DNA of 64,000 bases from an uncultured bacterium (GCA_949284985.1 CASDWY010000015.1:1-64000), one strand, 5' to 3'. Counted from the first letter of the stretch, positions 36,063 to 46,543 are shown. Notes: generated from the sequence alone by a model not told the origin. Made by a program: numbers and translations.

Positions 36063-36957
36063 TTGGCTGTGCGTCCAACTTAAAGTTTTTAGGTTGTATA
36101 ACATTTACTCTAGTAATTAAAAAAGCCACACCTGAAACACTTAATTTCATGTCCATAGATTCATCAATCTCAGCTTTTGTAATCCCAACAGAAACAACTG
36201 CCTGCTCATTATATCCGTCTTTGTTTGCCCTAACAAACCGCTCCAAAATTCCATCCTCTTTTAATTTACGAAAAACCTCTTTGGGGCGTTGTGCAGGGTA
36301 AGTAATTTTTTCGTTTGTAATTGAGCCTAAAAGCATTTTGTTAACAGGCATATCTGCAGCAAACAATACAGAATACTCCTGCCCGGCTACTACTGTATAC
36401 GGTGCAATTATATCAAATGAAATAGATTTAGCGTCTCCATATTTTAAAAAAGTTTTTTCTGAAATTGCAGCATCAGAAGTTATAACCCATTTGTTTCCGT
36501 TTTTTTGCAAATAATAAACAACACTTGATGAACTTTCTAACGTTCCTTTATCCTCTAAATATTCAGAAGGTTTTGCTGCATTTCCACTAACCGTTTCTTT
36601 GGTTTGAACTGTAGCATAATCCCCATTCACAGTAATCTGCTCTATTTGATTGGTATAAGCCATATCCGGATATGCGTCCCAAGCCTGCTTTACTAATTCA
36701 AAATACATATTTAAATCAAAACCGTCCGCATTCACATATTTATCGTCATAAAGAGATTTTAACTTATTAATATTATGCTTATTGCTATATTTTGTATAAT
36801 TTGTAAAAAGCTTTGTAATTTGCTCTTGCGGATCAGCTGAGAAAAGCTTACCAAAACCAATTGATGCTATTTTTTCATTTATTTCATTATAATCTTGCGC
36901 AAAAACTTGATTGGTAAACATCAAAGCTATACTAAGCGCTAAAACAATTTTTTTCAT
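36040..36957 (-). CDS. Secreted protein with NTF2/SnoaL-like domain
   Basis: 305 residues beginning MKKIVLALSIALMFTNQVFA, a Sec signal peptide cut after VFA. Residues about 50-160 (LFTNYTKYSNKHNINKLKSL, then DDKYVNADG and YATVQTKETVSG) look like an NTF2/SnoaL-type cone fold; the remainder is beta-rich. Function unknown. Its 3' end overlaps lspA. Confidence 0.75.
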   Translation of the reverse strand: MKKIVLALSIALMFTNQVFAQDYNEINEKIASIGFGKLFSADPQEQITKLFTNYTKYSNKHNINKLKSLYDDKYVNADGFDLNMYFELVKQAWDAYPDMAYTNQIEQITVNGDYATVQTKETVSGNAAKPSEYLEDKGTLESSSSVVYYLQKNGNKWVITSDAAISEKTFLKYGDAKSISFDIIAPYTVVAGQEYSVLFAADMPVNKMLLGSITNEKITYPAQRPKEVFRKLKEDGILERFVRANKDGYNEQAVVSVGITKAEIDESMDMKLSVSGVAFLITRVNVIQPKNFKLDAQPNEKASEL

Positions 36958-37230
36958 CTAATTCCCTTCAACTAAAACTTCGCGTTTTCTATATCTAAAC
37001 CACAAAGCTAAATCTGTACTCACAAGAATAAGGTTTGCCACATAAAGCCATATTACAGCATCAGGTTTATAAAGGCACTTGTGAATAATTCCACATACAT
37101 AACCAATTATAATTAAACCCAAAAAAACAAGACTCTTGCCTTTTACATTCTTTGTTTTATATGTTTTTATAACTGCAAACGGCCAGCTTGCGCCAAAACA
37201 AATCAACATTAATGCTTCATAAATACTCAT
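36958..37230 (-). CDS. Small three-helix PQ-loop/SemiSWEET-like protein
   Basis: A 90-residue protein with three membrane helices (about 5-18, 33-50 and 56-76). The first helix ends ASWPFAVIKTYKTKNVKGKS, reminiscent of the PQ-loop transporter half-unit, which acts as a dimer on sugars or amino acids. The signature is not a full match, so the assignment is tentative. The stop adjoins the start of the secreted protein gene. Confidence 0.6.
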   Translation of the reverse strand: MSIYEALMLICFGASWPFAVIKTYKTKNVKGKSLVFLGLIIIGYVCGIIHKCLYKPDAVIWLYVANLILVSTDLALWFRYRKREVLVEGN

Positions 37231-37552
37231 TACAAGTTCCTTATTCTAAACTTTTAAACCAATTTTAACACAAATCACCAAAATCAATAATATTGCTTTA
37301 AAAAATATTTATATTATTAAAAATCTTTAAAATTTATTAACATATCGATAAAATTATCTGAAATTTCTTTACTATTTAAAATATTTCACATAATATGTTA
37401 TTAGTTAAAGAATAGCCTTTCTATCGGAAATAATACTAAACGAAAAAGGGGAATAAGGTTAAAAATTCTAATATCCTTTGGTTGTTGCCAAAATCCGAAA
37501 GAAAGAAGTATACTAAACTAAAACGTATTAGACTAAATAAGAGGGTCAATTA
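37231..37552. other. ftsZ upstream region
   Basis: 322 bp, very AT-rich, between divergent genes. Apart from the ftsZ promoter candidate at 37485-37514 and the AGAGGG ribosome binding site, nothing is recognised. Confidence 0.5.
37485..37514 (+). promoter_or_regulatory. ftsZ promoter candidate
   Basis: TTGCCA (37485-37490), 18-nt spacer, TATACT (37509-37514), about 40 nt before the start codon. Confidence 0.6.
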
Positions 37553-38743
37553 GTGGAAAACTATGACATTTTTGGAAAAAAAGAACCTGTACAATTAAGT
37601 GCAGCAGCTGATAATAACACTGAAATGCCTAGCGGTGTAAATCCTGCAGAAATTAAAGTTATAGGCGTTGGTGGTGGCGGCGGAAATGCTGTTAACAGAA
37701 TGATTAAAGCCGGATTAAGCGGAGTAGATTTTTGGGCAATGAATACAGATGCTCAAGTATTGGGTATGAGTTCTGCAAAAAATAGAATTCAACTAGGAAG
37801 TAAATTGACCCAAGGTCTCGGTGCCGGCGGTGATCCATCAATCGGTGAAAAAGCAGCAGAAGAAACTCGTGAAAACATAATGCAAGCCCTTGATGGTGCT
37901 GATATGGTATTTATTACTGCAGGTATGGGCGGTGGTACAGGTACCGGTGCGGCTCCTATTGTTGCTAAAATTGCAAAAGAACTTGGCGCATTAACTATAG
38001 GTGTCGTTACTAAGCCGTTTACTTTTGAAGGGAAAAGAAGACTTAACCAAGCACTTCAAGGCTTAGAAAAATTAAAAGAAACTGTTGATGCACTTATTGT
38101 TATTCCTAATGATAAATTAATGGAAGTTGTTGATAAGCGTACAACAATGAGAGAAGCTTTTCATGTAGTAGATGAAGTTCTCTTACGTGGTGTTCAAGGT
38201 ATTTCTGACATCATAACAGTTCCAGGACTCATTAATGTTGATTTTGCAGATGTTAAGGCTGTTATGGAGTCTTCAGGCTCAGCTCTTATGGGTATCGGTC
38301 GCGGTTCTGGCGAAGGAAGAGCTATGGAAGCAGCTACTGCCGCTATCAATTCACCTCTACTTGAAACTACTATTAATGGAGCTTCCGGTATTATTCTTAA
38401 TGTAACCGGTGGACCTGATATGACACTTCATGAAGTTACCGAAGCAGCTCAAGTCATTCATGATGCAGTTTCTGAAGATGCTATTGTTACGTTTGGCTCT
38501 GTAATTGACGACAGAATTCAAGGAGAAATACAAATTACTGTAATTGCTACAGGTTTTGAACTAAAAAATGCTATGCCTAAAGCAAAAGAAGAACCAAGAG
38601 CGCTTAGCGCTGCTGATTTCTTCTCCAATTCCTTTAGTGCTAATTCAATATCAGAACAACCTCAATCAATACCGGTTGTTAACAAATCTGCTCAAGAAGT
38701 AGCATCAAGTCTTTTGGATATTCCAGAATTCTTAAAAAAATAA
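37553..38743 (+). CDS. ftsZ: Cell division GTPase FtsZ
   Basis: Tubulin homologue that forms the division ring. [12 protein letters not shown] and [13 protein letters not shown] are the nucleotide-binding loops; the T7 loop ([11 protein letters not shown]) contains the catalytic Asp. The C-terminal tail DIPEFLKK is the partner-binding peptide. It starts at GTG 37553 with AGAGGG upstream. It is not in a dcw cluster with ftsA/ftsQ here. Confidence 0.98.
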   Translation: MENYDIFGKKEPVQLSAAADNNTEMPSGVNPAEIKVIGVGGGGGNAVNRMIKAGLSGVDFWAMNTDAQVLGMSSAKNRIQLGSKLTQGLGAGGDPSIGEKAAEETRENIMQALDGADMVFITAGMGGGTGTGAAPIVAKIAKELGALTIGVVTKPFTFEGKRRLNQALQGLEKLKETVDALIVIPNDKLMEVVDKRTTMREAFHVVDEVLLRGVQGISDIITVPGLINVDFADVKAVMESSGSALMGIGRGSGEGRAMEAATAAINSPLLETTINGASGIILNVTGGPDMTLHEVTEAAQVIHDAVSEDAIVTFGSVIDDRIQGEIQITVIATGFELKNAMPKAKEEPRALSAADFFSNSFSANSISEQPQSIPVVNKSAQEVASSLLDIPEFLKK

Positions 38744-38756
38744 AAATAAACTAACC

Positions 38757-38786
38757 TAAAAGACCGACGACCAATCGTCGGTCTTT
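38757..38786 (+). terminator. ftsZ terminator
   Basis: GACCGACGA/TCGTCGGTC stem with a CCAA loop and T4. Confidence 0.92.
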
Positions 38787-38863
38787 TATTGTTAATTTTA
38801 CTTAATAAAACAGCAAAAAGCTAACTTTAGAAAACTTATTACTTACAAAGATAAGGCATTATT

Positions 38864-39889
38864 TTGATTTCTATAACAAATAAAATTTCAAATTATTCTC
38901 CCATCTTACCTGTACACAATTACAAATTTACTGCAGGTATTTCTCAACAAGCACATAAATTTAAAGAAGATGGAAACGAATATTTAAAAATAAATAAACT
39001 AACCGAAGCAATAGAGTGCTATAAAAAAGCTATTGCAATTTCTCCTAACTTTACTGATGCTTACTTTAACCTTGGGAAAGCCTACATATTTCAAAAAGAC
39101 TACAATAAAGCCATCAAAGCTCTTGAAACAGCATCAAAACTTTCACCTAAAGATAATGAGATAACCACAACTTTAGCAGAAGCATATAAAAATAATGGAC
39201 AATATTCAAAAGCGACTAAAGAATTTGAAAAAGCCTTTAATACAGAAAAAAACTCTGATTACATTAAAAGAAATCTTTCTGAATTAGAGAACTTAAGCTA
39301 TGCAATATTTAACCCGCAAAAAGCATTTGAATTAAAACAAAAACAAGCACAAGATAACTTAAATTCTGCCATTAATATTGTCAAAAAATATCTACCCAAA
39401 GATTATCTTGCAAGTCTAAGCGACGTTGCAATAACTTTTGACTCAACAGAACAAATGGGCGGCAGGAACAATATAGCACAATATGAACATGCTAAACGTA
39501 AAATTACAATAACTGCAGATTACATATGGGCAAATCCTCATCTTATATGCGCCTATCTTGTACACGAATTTGTCCATGCAAAAGATAATGACCCCTATAC
39601 TTCGATTATTGAAGAACAAGATGCTTATACAGAAGCCGCAAAATTTTGGCAGACAACCTCTAAAAAAATAAAGCCCCCCATCAAAGACCCGGAAATGGAT
39701 TATGTTTTAGAACTTTACAATCAATCTCCACAAAGTTTAAAAGACAGAGTAGCCGAGATATATAAACTCAGAGATCCTAATATAGCAACAACCTCGCCTA
39801 ATCACCCACCATCAAACAACCTAAATACAAACAATTTACAGAATACAACAAACTCACAACCTCTAAAAAGTTATAATATTATTGCTTAA
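38864..39889 (+). CDS. TPR protein with HExxH zincin-like domain
   Basis: 341 residues from TTG 38864 (ATAAGG 7 nt upstream; no usable ATG exists for about 200 codons). It has an N-terminal YKFTAG motif (20-25), three TPR units (about 30-140), then a domain with VHEFVHAKD (about 243-251) and Glu residues in SIIEEQDAYTEA about 14 residues later, which fits a gluzincin-type zinc protease site. The tail is Asn/Pro-rich. A protease role is inferred from the motif only. Confidence 0.75.
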   Translation: MISITNKISNYSPILPVHNYKFTAGISQQAHKFKEDGNEYLKINKLTEAIECYKKAIAISPNFTDAYFNLGKAYIFQKDYNKAIKALETASKLSPKDNEITTTLAEAYKNNGQYSKATKEFEKAFNTEKNSDYIKRNLSELENLSYAIFNPQKAFELKQKQAQDNLNSAINIVKKYLPKDYLASLSDVAITFDSTEQMGGRNNIAQYEHAKRKITITADYIWANPHLICAYLVHEFVHAKDNDPYTSIIEEQDAYTEAAKFWQTTSKKIKPPIKDPEMDYVLELYNQSPQSLKDRVAEIYKLRDPNIATTSPNHPPSNNLNTNNLQNTTNSQPLKSYNIIA

Positions 39890-41247
39890 ATAATAGAAGG
39901 TTTTGCTTTGTTTTTAAATTTTGTTATAGAAGACTGGAACAACAAATCCACATGTCCAACCGGACCATTTCTATGCTTTGCAACAAGAACCTGTGCCAAG
40001 CCCTTATTTTCACTTTCTTCTTTATTATAATATTCATCTCTATATATAAACATTACAATATCTGCATCCTGCTCAATGGCACCAGATTCTCTTAAATCTG
40101 ACAACATAGGTCGTTTATCGTTTCTTGACTCAACGGCACGTGACAATTGAGATAAAGCAATAATAGGAACATTTAACTCTCTTGCAAGTGTTTTCAAACC
40201 TCTTGAAATAGCTGAAACTTGTTGAAATCTATCATCCGAAGAACTGCCTTCCATCAATTGTAAATAATCAATAATAATCAATGCCAGATCTTTTTCTTGC
40301 ATAGCCAACCTGCGGCATTTTGCACGAATATCCATAACTGTCACACCAGATGTATCATCAATATAAATTGGGGCATCCATAAAAACATTCATACACTGAG
40401 TCAATCTTGCCCAATCTGAAGATCCCATATTTCCCGTTTTCAAGTTCTGAGAATCCACTTCTGCCTCACTACACATCATACGAGAAACAAGCTGTTCTTT
40501 TGGCATCTCTAACGAAAATATAGCTACCGGTTTACGTTCTTTTAACCCCACATGCTGAGCAATATTAAGAGCAAATGCTGTTTTTCCCATTGACGGACGA
40601 GCAGCCAAAATAATTAAATCTGATTTCTGCAGCCCTGAAGTCATCTCATCAAGATCATAAAACCCTGTACTAATTCCGGTTAACATATCTCGGTGATTAT
40701 ATCTATATTCAATCTTATCAAATGTTGGAACAACTAAATTTTTTATAGACTCTAAATCAGAAGTAGATCTTTGCTGAGCAATATCAAAAATAAGTCTTTC
40801 CGCATTATCCAAGACATCCTCTGTTGTTCGACCATCATAAGCCATAGAAACAATTTCAGATCCGGCATTTATAAGTGAACGCTTAATTGCTTTTTCTTGA
40901 ACTATTTTTGCATAATACTCGACATTTGCCGTAGTTGTAACCCCTAATGCAAGATCATTAATATAAGCCCTGCCACCAACAGCCTCCAACTTATCTTGTT
41001 CTCTAAGCATTTCTGATACTGTTACTATATCAATGGCATGGTTATTTGCATACAAATTTAAAATTGCGCTATAAATAGTTCTGTGCGCAGGCTTGTAAAA
41101 CGTTGCCGGTTGCAGGTACTCTATCACCTTATTTAAACAAACAGGATTAGTCAAAACTGCGCCCAAAATAGCCTCTTCTGCCTCCAAACTTTGTGGGGGC
41201 AGTTTTACTTGTGCATTCTTTTCCACTTTTACTATATTCGTTGACAT
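39886..41247 (-). CDS. dnaB: Replicative DNA helicase DnaB
   Basis: 453 residues. N-terminal helical domain starting PPQSLEAEEAILGAVL; RecA-like C domain with AARPSMGKTAFALN (Walker A), IIIDYLQLM (Walker B) and LSQLSRAVESRNDKRPMLSD. No intein is present. Its ATG lies 8 nt after a TATACA-type -10 on the minus strand and has no ribosome binding site. It converges with the TPR/zincin gene, with a 4-nt overlap. Confidence 0.97.
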   Translation of the reverse strand: MSTNIVKVEKNAQVKLPPQSLEAEEAILGAVLTNPVCLNKVIEYLQPATFYKPAHRTIYSAILNLYANNHAIDIVTVSEMLREQDKLEAVGGRAYINDLALGVTTTANVEYYAKIVQEKAIKRSLINAGSEIVSMAYDGRTTEDVLDNAERLIFDIAQQRSTSDLESIKNLVVPTFDKIEYRYNHRDMLTGISTGFYDLDEMTSGLQKSDLIILAARPSMGKTAFALNIAQHVGLKERKPVAIFSLEMPKEQLVSRMMCSEAEVDSQNLKTGNMGSSDWARLTQCMNVFMDAPIYIDDTSGVTVMDIRAKCRRLAMQEKDLALIIIDYLQLMEGSSSDDRFQQVSAISRGLKTLARELNVPIIALSQLSRAVESRNDKRPMLSDLRESGAIEQDADIVMFIYRDEYYNKEESENKGLAQVLVAKHRNGPVGHVDLLFQSSITKFKNKAKPSII

Positions 41248-41298
41248 ACTATAATTGTATACAAACTTAAATTAGATATCCAGTTTTTTAATGATTTT

Positions 41299-41327
41299 TT
41301 TACTTATCATAATATTAGTGATATAAT
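41299..41327 (+). promoter_or_regulatory. Leaderless promoter of RWYD gene
   Basis: TTTACT (41299-41304), 17-nt spacer, TATAAT (41322-41327). The ATG at 41335 is 7 nt beyond the -10 box, so the transcript should start at or next to it; no Shine-Dalgarno sequence. Confidence 0.7.
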
Positions 41328-41334
41328 AATATGT

Positions 41335-41667
41335 ATGAAGTATGTAAGATGGTATGATGAAGATCCGTATCTTTCCCCAGTAATGAAAATTCTGGAAAAA
41401 CTTCCTGTAGATATTCAGGAATCTGTAGCACAGGATCTTGTTCAAATTGTTATGAGCGCTCACAACGGTCAAAACGACACCAAAATTGAATATCTTAATA
41501 ATAATCTCAGAGATTCTTACCGCCGCTGGTATGATGCCAATCCAAATCTTTTATCCTCTATCGAAATTTTAAAAACTGCAGACAACAAAACTAAAAAAGA
41601 AGTCTGTGAATCTGTCCTTGAATTCTTATTTCAAATATTAGTGCAGGAACATCTTATTGATGAATAA
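41335..41667 (+). CDS. Small protein with two RWYD-motif repeats
   Basis: A 110-residue protein of unknown function with two copies of a roughly 40-residue unit: VRWYDEDPYLSPVMKILEKL at residues 4-23 and RRWYDANPNLLSSIEILKTA starting near 63. Each begins with RWYD and continues as amphipathic helix. Related units occur in the genes at 42376 and 55553, the latter joined to an XRE DNA-binding domain, so a regulatory or partner role is possible. It overlaps the SDR gene by 8 nt. Confidence 0.8.
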   Translation: MKYVRWYDEDPYLSPVMKILEKLPVDIQESVAQDLVQIVMSAHNGQNDTKIEYLNNNLRDSYRRWYDANPNLLSSIEILKTADNKTKKEVCESVLEFLFQILVQEHLIDE

Positions 41668-42379
41668 AAATGTTTTAGTCACAGGCAGTTCTAAAGGTAT
41701 TGGTAAAAGTATAGCAAAACTGCTCTGCAATAGTAATTATAACGTTTATATTTGTGCACGCAACTCAACATTGTTAAAAAAAACAGCAGAAGAAATAGGC
41801 GCAAAAGCATGGTTTAGCTGTGATTTAACAAATTTTGATGATTGTCAAAATTTAATTAAAAATATTGAACCTATAGATATACTCATTAACAACGCGGGTA
41901 GCTATGTATGGACTCCAATCGAAAAAACTAAACGAGAGGATATAAATAATATTATTGATTTAAACATAAAGGCGACTTATATTTTAACAAGCCTCTGCGT
42001 TGAGCATATGAAAAAACAAAAATGGGGCCGCATAATCAATATCGGCTCAATATCAGGAGTAATAGGAGAAGCAAATGCGTCTTTGTATTCTTTAACAAAA
42101 TCAGCTCTTAATGGCTTTTCTAAAGCACTGGGATTAGAACTTGCCGAATATGGAATCACCGTTAACACTATTAACCCCGGCTGGGTAGAAACAACTTTAG
42201 CGGAAAGTTCAATTCAAACAAGTGACTTTACAAATGAAGAAATTTTAGAAATTATTCCTCAAAAAAGATTTATACATCCAAAAGAAATAGCTAATCTTGT
42301 AAAATATCTTATCTCTGAAGACGCAAAAGGACTCACAGCACAAAACATAAGCCTTTGCGCAGGATTATCAGCCGGTTAA
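41660..42379 (+). CDS. Short-chain dehydrogenase/reductase (FabG-like)
   Basis: 239 residues. TGSSKGIGKSIAKLL is the NAD(P) loop; NNAG; catalytic Ser in NIGSISGV and YSLTK; NPGWVETTLA. It is closest in pattern to 3-oxoacyl-ACP reductases, but many SDRs share these features, so the substrate is uncertain. ATG 41660 is chosen (CAGGAAC upstream); a TTG one codon earlier is the alternative. It sits between two RWYD-motif genes. Confidence 0.9.
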   Translation: MNKNVLVTGSSKGIGKSIAKLLCNSNYNVYICARNSTLLKKTAEEIGAKAWFSCDLTNFDDCQNLIKNIEPIDILINNAGSYVWTPIEKTKREDINNIIDLNIKATYILTSLCVEHMKKQKWGRIINIGSISGVIGEANASLYSLTKSALNGFSKALGLELAEYGITVNTINPGWVETTLAESSIQTSDFTNEEILEIIPQKRFIHPKEIANLVKYLISEDAKGLTAQNISLCAGLSAG

Positions 42380-42717
42380 CTCTGTGAAGCTTCAAGCGAA
42401 TCACAAATGCCTTCCATTATATTTATATAATCTTCTTCCGGTAAAGTGGAAATCGTTAAAATTGCTTGATTTAAATAAGGATACTTATCATACCAACGAC
42501 GCATATTGCTGGCTTGATACAAACCCAAAACTCTATCCAAACCAATACTTAATGGTTGCTCTGTTTCCTCTTCTTTGTGCGCTGTTTTTATTGCACTCGC
42601 TATGGACATAATATCCTGTGATATTTGATACTGGCTTTTAAAATCTAATTCCTTTAATAATTTAAAAGCTCGCTCTGTTTCTTTGTGCCTGTCATACCAG
42701 CGTTTTTTTTCAGTCAT
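42376..42717 (-). CDS. Small protein with two RWYD-motif repeats
   Basis: A 113-residue paralogue-like partner of the 41335 product. RWYD occurs at residues 6-9 (KRWYDRHKETERAFKLLKEL) and near 73 (MRRWYDKYPYLNQAILTIST). No known domain is recognised. It converges with the SDR gene (4-nt overlap). Confidence 0.8.
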   Translation of the reverse strand: MTEKKRWYDRHKETERAFKLLKELDFKSQYQISQDIMSIASAIKTAHKEEETEQPLSIGLDRVLGLYQASNMRRWYDKYPYLNQAILTISTLPEEDYINIMEGICDSLEASQS

Positions 42718-42841
42718 CCTTCACCCACAATATTATTACAAGATTATTATACTCTCGAATAATGGACATATCAACAAATTTACATTACTCTAAATTTAGT
42801 TTAAAATAATAACCACAAGTATTATTTATGGAGTTTGTTTG

Positions 42842-45800
42842 ATGAAAGCACTTAAAATCTTTGGTATAGTTATATCGTCTTTAATTGTGATAGCATATAT
42901 GACATTTTTGTTTGTTTTGCCCAATGCTATTAACTTAAATCAGTTTAAACCCAATATAAATTCTATTGTTAAATCTCTTGCCGACTTGGACTTCAACTCC
43001 AAAGATATTAAAATGAAAACAACATGGAATTTTAAGCTGAACCTTATATTTAATGATGTATCAATCAAATATCCAAATAAAAAAGAGCTTATTTCAACAA
43101 AACAAGCAACAATAGGTGTCAATTTAATTCCACTTATAAGGTCAAAAATAGAATTATCTTCAATTAAACTTACTACCCCAAAGCTAAATATAAACTTTGA
43201 AAAAGATAACCGCTATGACCTTGAAAAATATATCTCAAATATTTTGGGAAAAAACTATGCTAATCAACAAAATAAAACTGAATCAGAAACAAATTTAAAA
43301 CTTTCTGACAACATGCCAGACATAATTTTAGAAAACTACATTATCACTTTAAACGACCAAAAAACTCAAGATAATATTAAAATAAACGGAAAAGAATTTA
43401 AAATCTATGAATTCAAACTTAATCACAAAATAAAAATTAATACTGCCGGAGAATTATTACTAAATGATAAAAACTGCGTAAATTATAAAGCCCAAATTGA
43501 CAGTTTCTTGCCCAAAACAACAAATAGTCAAACAAACCAACCTATAAATATCCCTCAATTTAATTACAATCCAATCCCTGTAATAAAAAATTATAATTTT
43601 AAAGCAGATATAGATACAAATCTGAAAATTTCATCAAAAGACAATGATATCCTAATTAAAGGCTATTTTAATACCACTAATTTAAACTATAAAATTCAAT
43701 CACAAAACCTTAACCAAAACTTTATAAAACTCGCGTTCAACGGAAATAAAATTGACATTAAATCTGATTTATACGTGGATGCTAAAGAAAAATTTATAAT
43801 AGATGGTGTTTTTAAAACCGGAAAAAATCAAAATATTGACCTTAAAATAATATCTGACAAAATTGACTTGGTTGATATTCAAAGAGTATTAATCGCTATA
43901 ACAGATATTGCAAACATAAAAACAGATATTTCCAAACTACGTGTTAGTGGTTTTTTAGACTCAAATTTCAACATAAAAAGTGATTTTAAAAAAATTCAAT
44001 CACAGGGTCATTTAAAAATTGCAAATGCAAGCATTAAACACACTGATCTTCCACTTGTTATTAATTCTATAAAGTCGGATTTAGACTTTAAAAACAACAA
44101 TATTAGTATTAACAACACCTCAGCACTAATAAATAACTCATTATTCAAAGCAACAGGAAATATAGATAATAAAGCTAATGCAAATATCAAAATCACAGCT
44201 GATAAACTTCCTCTTAGCTTGCTATATAATGCTTTTTCCCCAGAGTTCATAAAGAAAACACTAAAAATTAATGACGGAGCACTTACAATAAATGCCCTAA
44301 TCAACGGTAAACTAAATAAAATAGAGCCAAAAATAAACTTAGCTCTTGAAAATTTTAAGCTTTACGAAACAAATTCAAATACAAAATTCGCACTAGCATC
44401 AGCAAATATTGACTTAAAAGCAAATACAAAAGGTGAATATGACGGCTTAGCAAAACTTAAAACTGCAAACTTAAACATAGCTAATCCAAAAACAAACTTA
44501 ACTACGCCATCAATTGAACTTGATTTTGACACAAAAAATATTAAGCTAAAACCTTTCTCTACCTCCTTAGACAACTCAAAATTTACAATTGATGGAACAA
44601 TTAAAGACTATACTTCAAAGCTAAATGCACAATTTAACCTAAATGGAAATCTTGTCGCTACAGACATAAAAAAATATATTCCTAAAGAATATCACCCATA
44701 TATTACAGCTAAAGGCTCATTACCCATTAAAGCAAGCATTAAAACTGATGGGCAAAATACCCAAATTAATGCACAAGCCCTTGCAAATGCTCAAAACCAT
44801 TTAGCAATACTAAATATTAATAGCCTCAAAAACAATTCAAGCATAACCAACCTAGATATAGAAACAAACGGTAATATTATAAAAATTAAAGATATAGGAC
44901 TCTACGGTCTAAATCAAAATATTAGTTTGGGTGATAATCTAAGCAAAAATTTAAATTCTACAACTAAATTGGTATCTTTAGATGGCAAAATATCCAACCT
45001 AACTCAAAAAAATCCAACACTACAAAATATTAAATTTACAACACCAAATATAATTAATGCCTCTATACCAGGAATGCAGAAATCATCACTTTCGTTTAAA
45101 ACAGATTTAAATATTTCCGGAACAACATCAACACCAATAATTAAAGGAACTGTATCAATTCCAAACTTATCAATAGATGATTTTAAAATTTCCAGCAAAA
45201 ATACAACTCTTAACTTTAACAAAGAAACAATTGCAGCCAAAAGCCAATTACTTAATTTAAATGGCTCAACAATTAGCTTTGACAGCCTAATAAGCACAAA
45301 TTTTAATAAATATACAACAATCAAAACTCTCAATATAAATTCAGAGTATGTCGACATAGATAAACTTATCCAAATAATAGAACTTGTACCGCAAACAAGC
45401 GTTACACCAAGTGCCAGTGTGCCAATAATTATCGAAAAAGGACATGGAAATATTACCAAAATTAAATCAGGTAATATAATTGCAACAAACGCATCAAGTG
45501 ATTTCACACTAAAAAATAATTTATTTAAACTTAACTCCATTAATGCAAATGCATATACCGGAGTTATTGCAGGAAACGCAGAATACAACATTCCATATGA
45601 AACAACAAAAGTAAATATTCAAGGTAGAGGCTTAGATTCTAACTCTGCCCTTATGATACTTAGCGGACTAAAAGATCAAATGAATGGAAAACTTGATTTT
45701 GACGCTGATTTAACCATGATTGGAATGAACTACGAGCAACAGCTAAAAACCCTTAAAGGACAAGTCAACTTTAGCGTAAATGATGGGCAAATGGGCTCAT

Positions 45801-46543
45801 TAGGTCGGCTGGAACACTTTATTTATGCAACAAACTTATTATCCCAAAAATTCTCACAATCAACATTGAATTCAGTTGCTCAAACACTTGCACCTAAAAA
45901 TACAGGCAAATTTAAATACTTAAAAGGACATTTAACTTTTTCTAACGGTTGGGCTAAACTTGATCCGATACACTCCGGAGGTCCACAGATGAGTCTTTAC
46001 ATAACAGGAAACTATAACTTACTAAACAATTATGCTAATATTGAAATTCTTGGACGAATCACAAAAGAAATTGCCAATGTCTTAGGTCCACTAGGTGATA
46101 TTTCAATAAGTAAAATACTTGGAAAAATTACTTCCTTTGGGCAAAATGCAACTACAATACTCAACAGCTATAATATTGCAAAAGATGCAGCAACAATAGC
46201 AAAAGTTCCGCAACTTGTTCCTGCAAGCACTGATACAAAAGAATTCCAAGTTATTATTAACGGTAACGTTGAAAAACCTACCTCCGTTAGATCATTTAAA
46301 TGGCTAGCCTCACAAGAAGAACTAAACTCTGCCAAAACACAAATAAATACACAAATTCAACAACTTATTCCACAAAAAATTCAAGATTTTATCAAACCAA
46401 CAACTCAATCAAATATCACCCCGTCAACAACATCAACATCAACTCAACAAAGTATTTCAGAAACGCTAAAAGATGCCGCAAAAGATGCTGCAACTAATCA
46501 AATTAAAAAAGTGCTTCCAAGCTTTTGGGATAAAATTGAATAA
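42842..46543 (+). CDS. AsmA-like/TamB-type large envelope protein
   Basis: 1233 residues from ATG 42842 (GGAG 8 nt upstream). One N-terminal membrane helix (about 5-28), then a very long periplasmic beta-rich body with repeats of 'LNIN-x-L-x-I-x-S' type. The N-terminal start (NQFKPNINSIVKSLADLDFN) and the C-terminal VSVNDGQMGSLGRLEHF-like region resemble AsmA-superfamily proteins, now seen as bridge-like lipid transporters between membranes. The C-terminal 100 residues are Gln/Thr/Ser-rich. It supports a two-membrane envelope, as do the TolC-like and Lgt/LspA genes. Confidence 0.82.
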   Translation: MKALKIFGIVISSLIVIAYMTFLFVLPNAINLNQFKPNINSIVKSLADLDFNSKDIKMKTTWNFKLNLIFNDVSIKYPNKKELISTKQATIGVNLIPLIRSKIELSSIKLTTPKLNINFEKDNRYDLEKYISNILGKNYANQQNKTESETNLKLSDNMPDIILENYIITLNDQKTQDNIKINGKEFKIYEFKLNHKIKINTAGELLLNDKNCVNYKAQIDSFLPKTTNSQTNQPINIPQFNYNPIPVIKNYNFKADIDTNLKISSKDNDILIKGYFNTTNLNYKIQSQNLNQNFIKLAFNGNKIDIKSDLYVDAKEKFIIDGVFKTGKNQNIDLKIISDKIDLVDIQRVLIAITDIANIKTDISKLRVSGFLDSNFNIKSDFKKIQSQGHLKIANASIKHTDLPLVINSIKSDLDFKNNNISINNTSALINNSLFKATGNIDNKANANIKITADKLPLSLLYNAFSPEFIKKTLKINDGALTINALINGKLNKIEPKINLALENFKLYETNSNTKFALASANIDLKANTKGEYDGLAKLKTANLNIANPKTNLTTPSIELDFDTKNIKLKPFSTSLDNSKFTIDGTIKDYTSKLNAQFNLNGNLVATDIKKYIPKEYHPYITAKGSLPIKASIKTDGQNTQINAQALANAQNHLAILNINSLKNNSSITNLDIETNGNIIKIKDIGLYGLNQNISLGDNLSKNLNSTTKLVSLDGKISNLTQKNPTLQNIKFTTPNIINASIPGMQKSSLSFKTDLNISGTTSTPIIKGTVSIPNLSIDDFKISSKNTTLNFNKETIAAKSQLLNLNGSTISFDSLISTNFNKYTTIKTLNINSEYVDIDKLIQIIELVPQTSVTPSASVPIIIEKGHGNITKIKSGNIIATNASSDFTLKNNLFKLNSINANAYTGVIAGNAEYNIPYETTKVNIQGRGLDSNSALMILSGLKDQMNGKLDFDADLTMIGMNYEQQLKTLKGQVNFSVNDGQMGSLGRLEHFIYATNLLSQKFSQSTLNSVAQTLAPKNTGKFKYLKGHLTFSNGWAKLDPIHSGGPQMSLYITGNYNLLNNYANIEILGRITKEIANVLGPLGDISISKILGKITSFGQNATTILNSYNIAKDAATIAKVPQLVPASTDTKEFQVIINGNVEKPTSVRSFKWLASQEELNSAKTQINTQIQQLIPQKIQDFIKPTTQSNITPSTTSTSTQQSISETLKDAAKDAATNQIKKVLPSFWDKIE

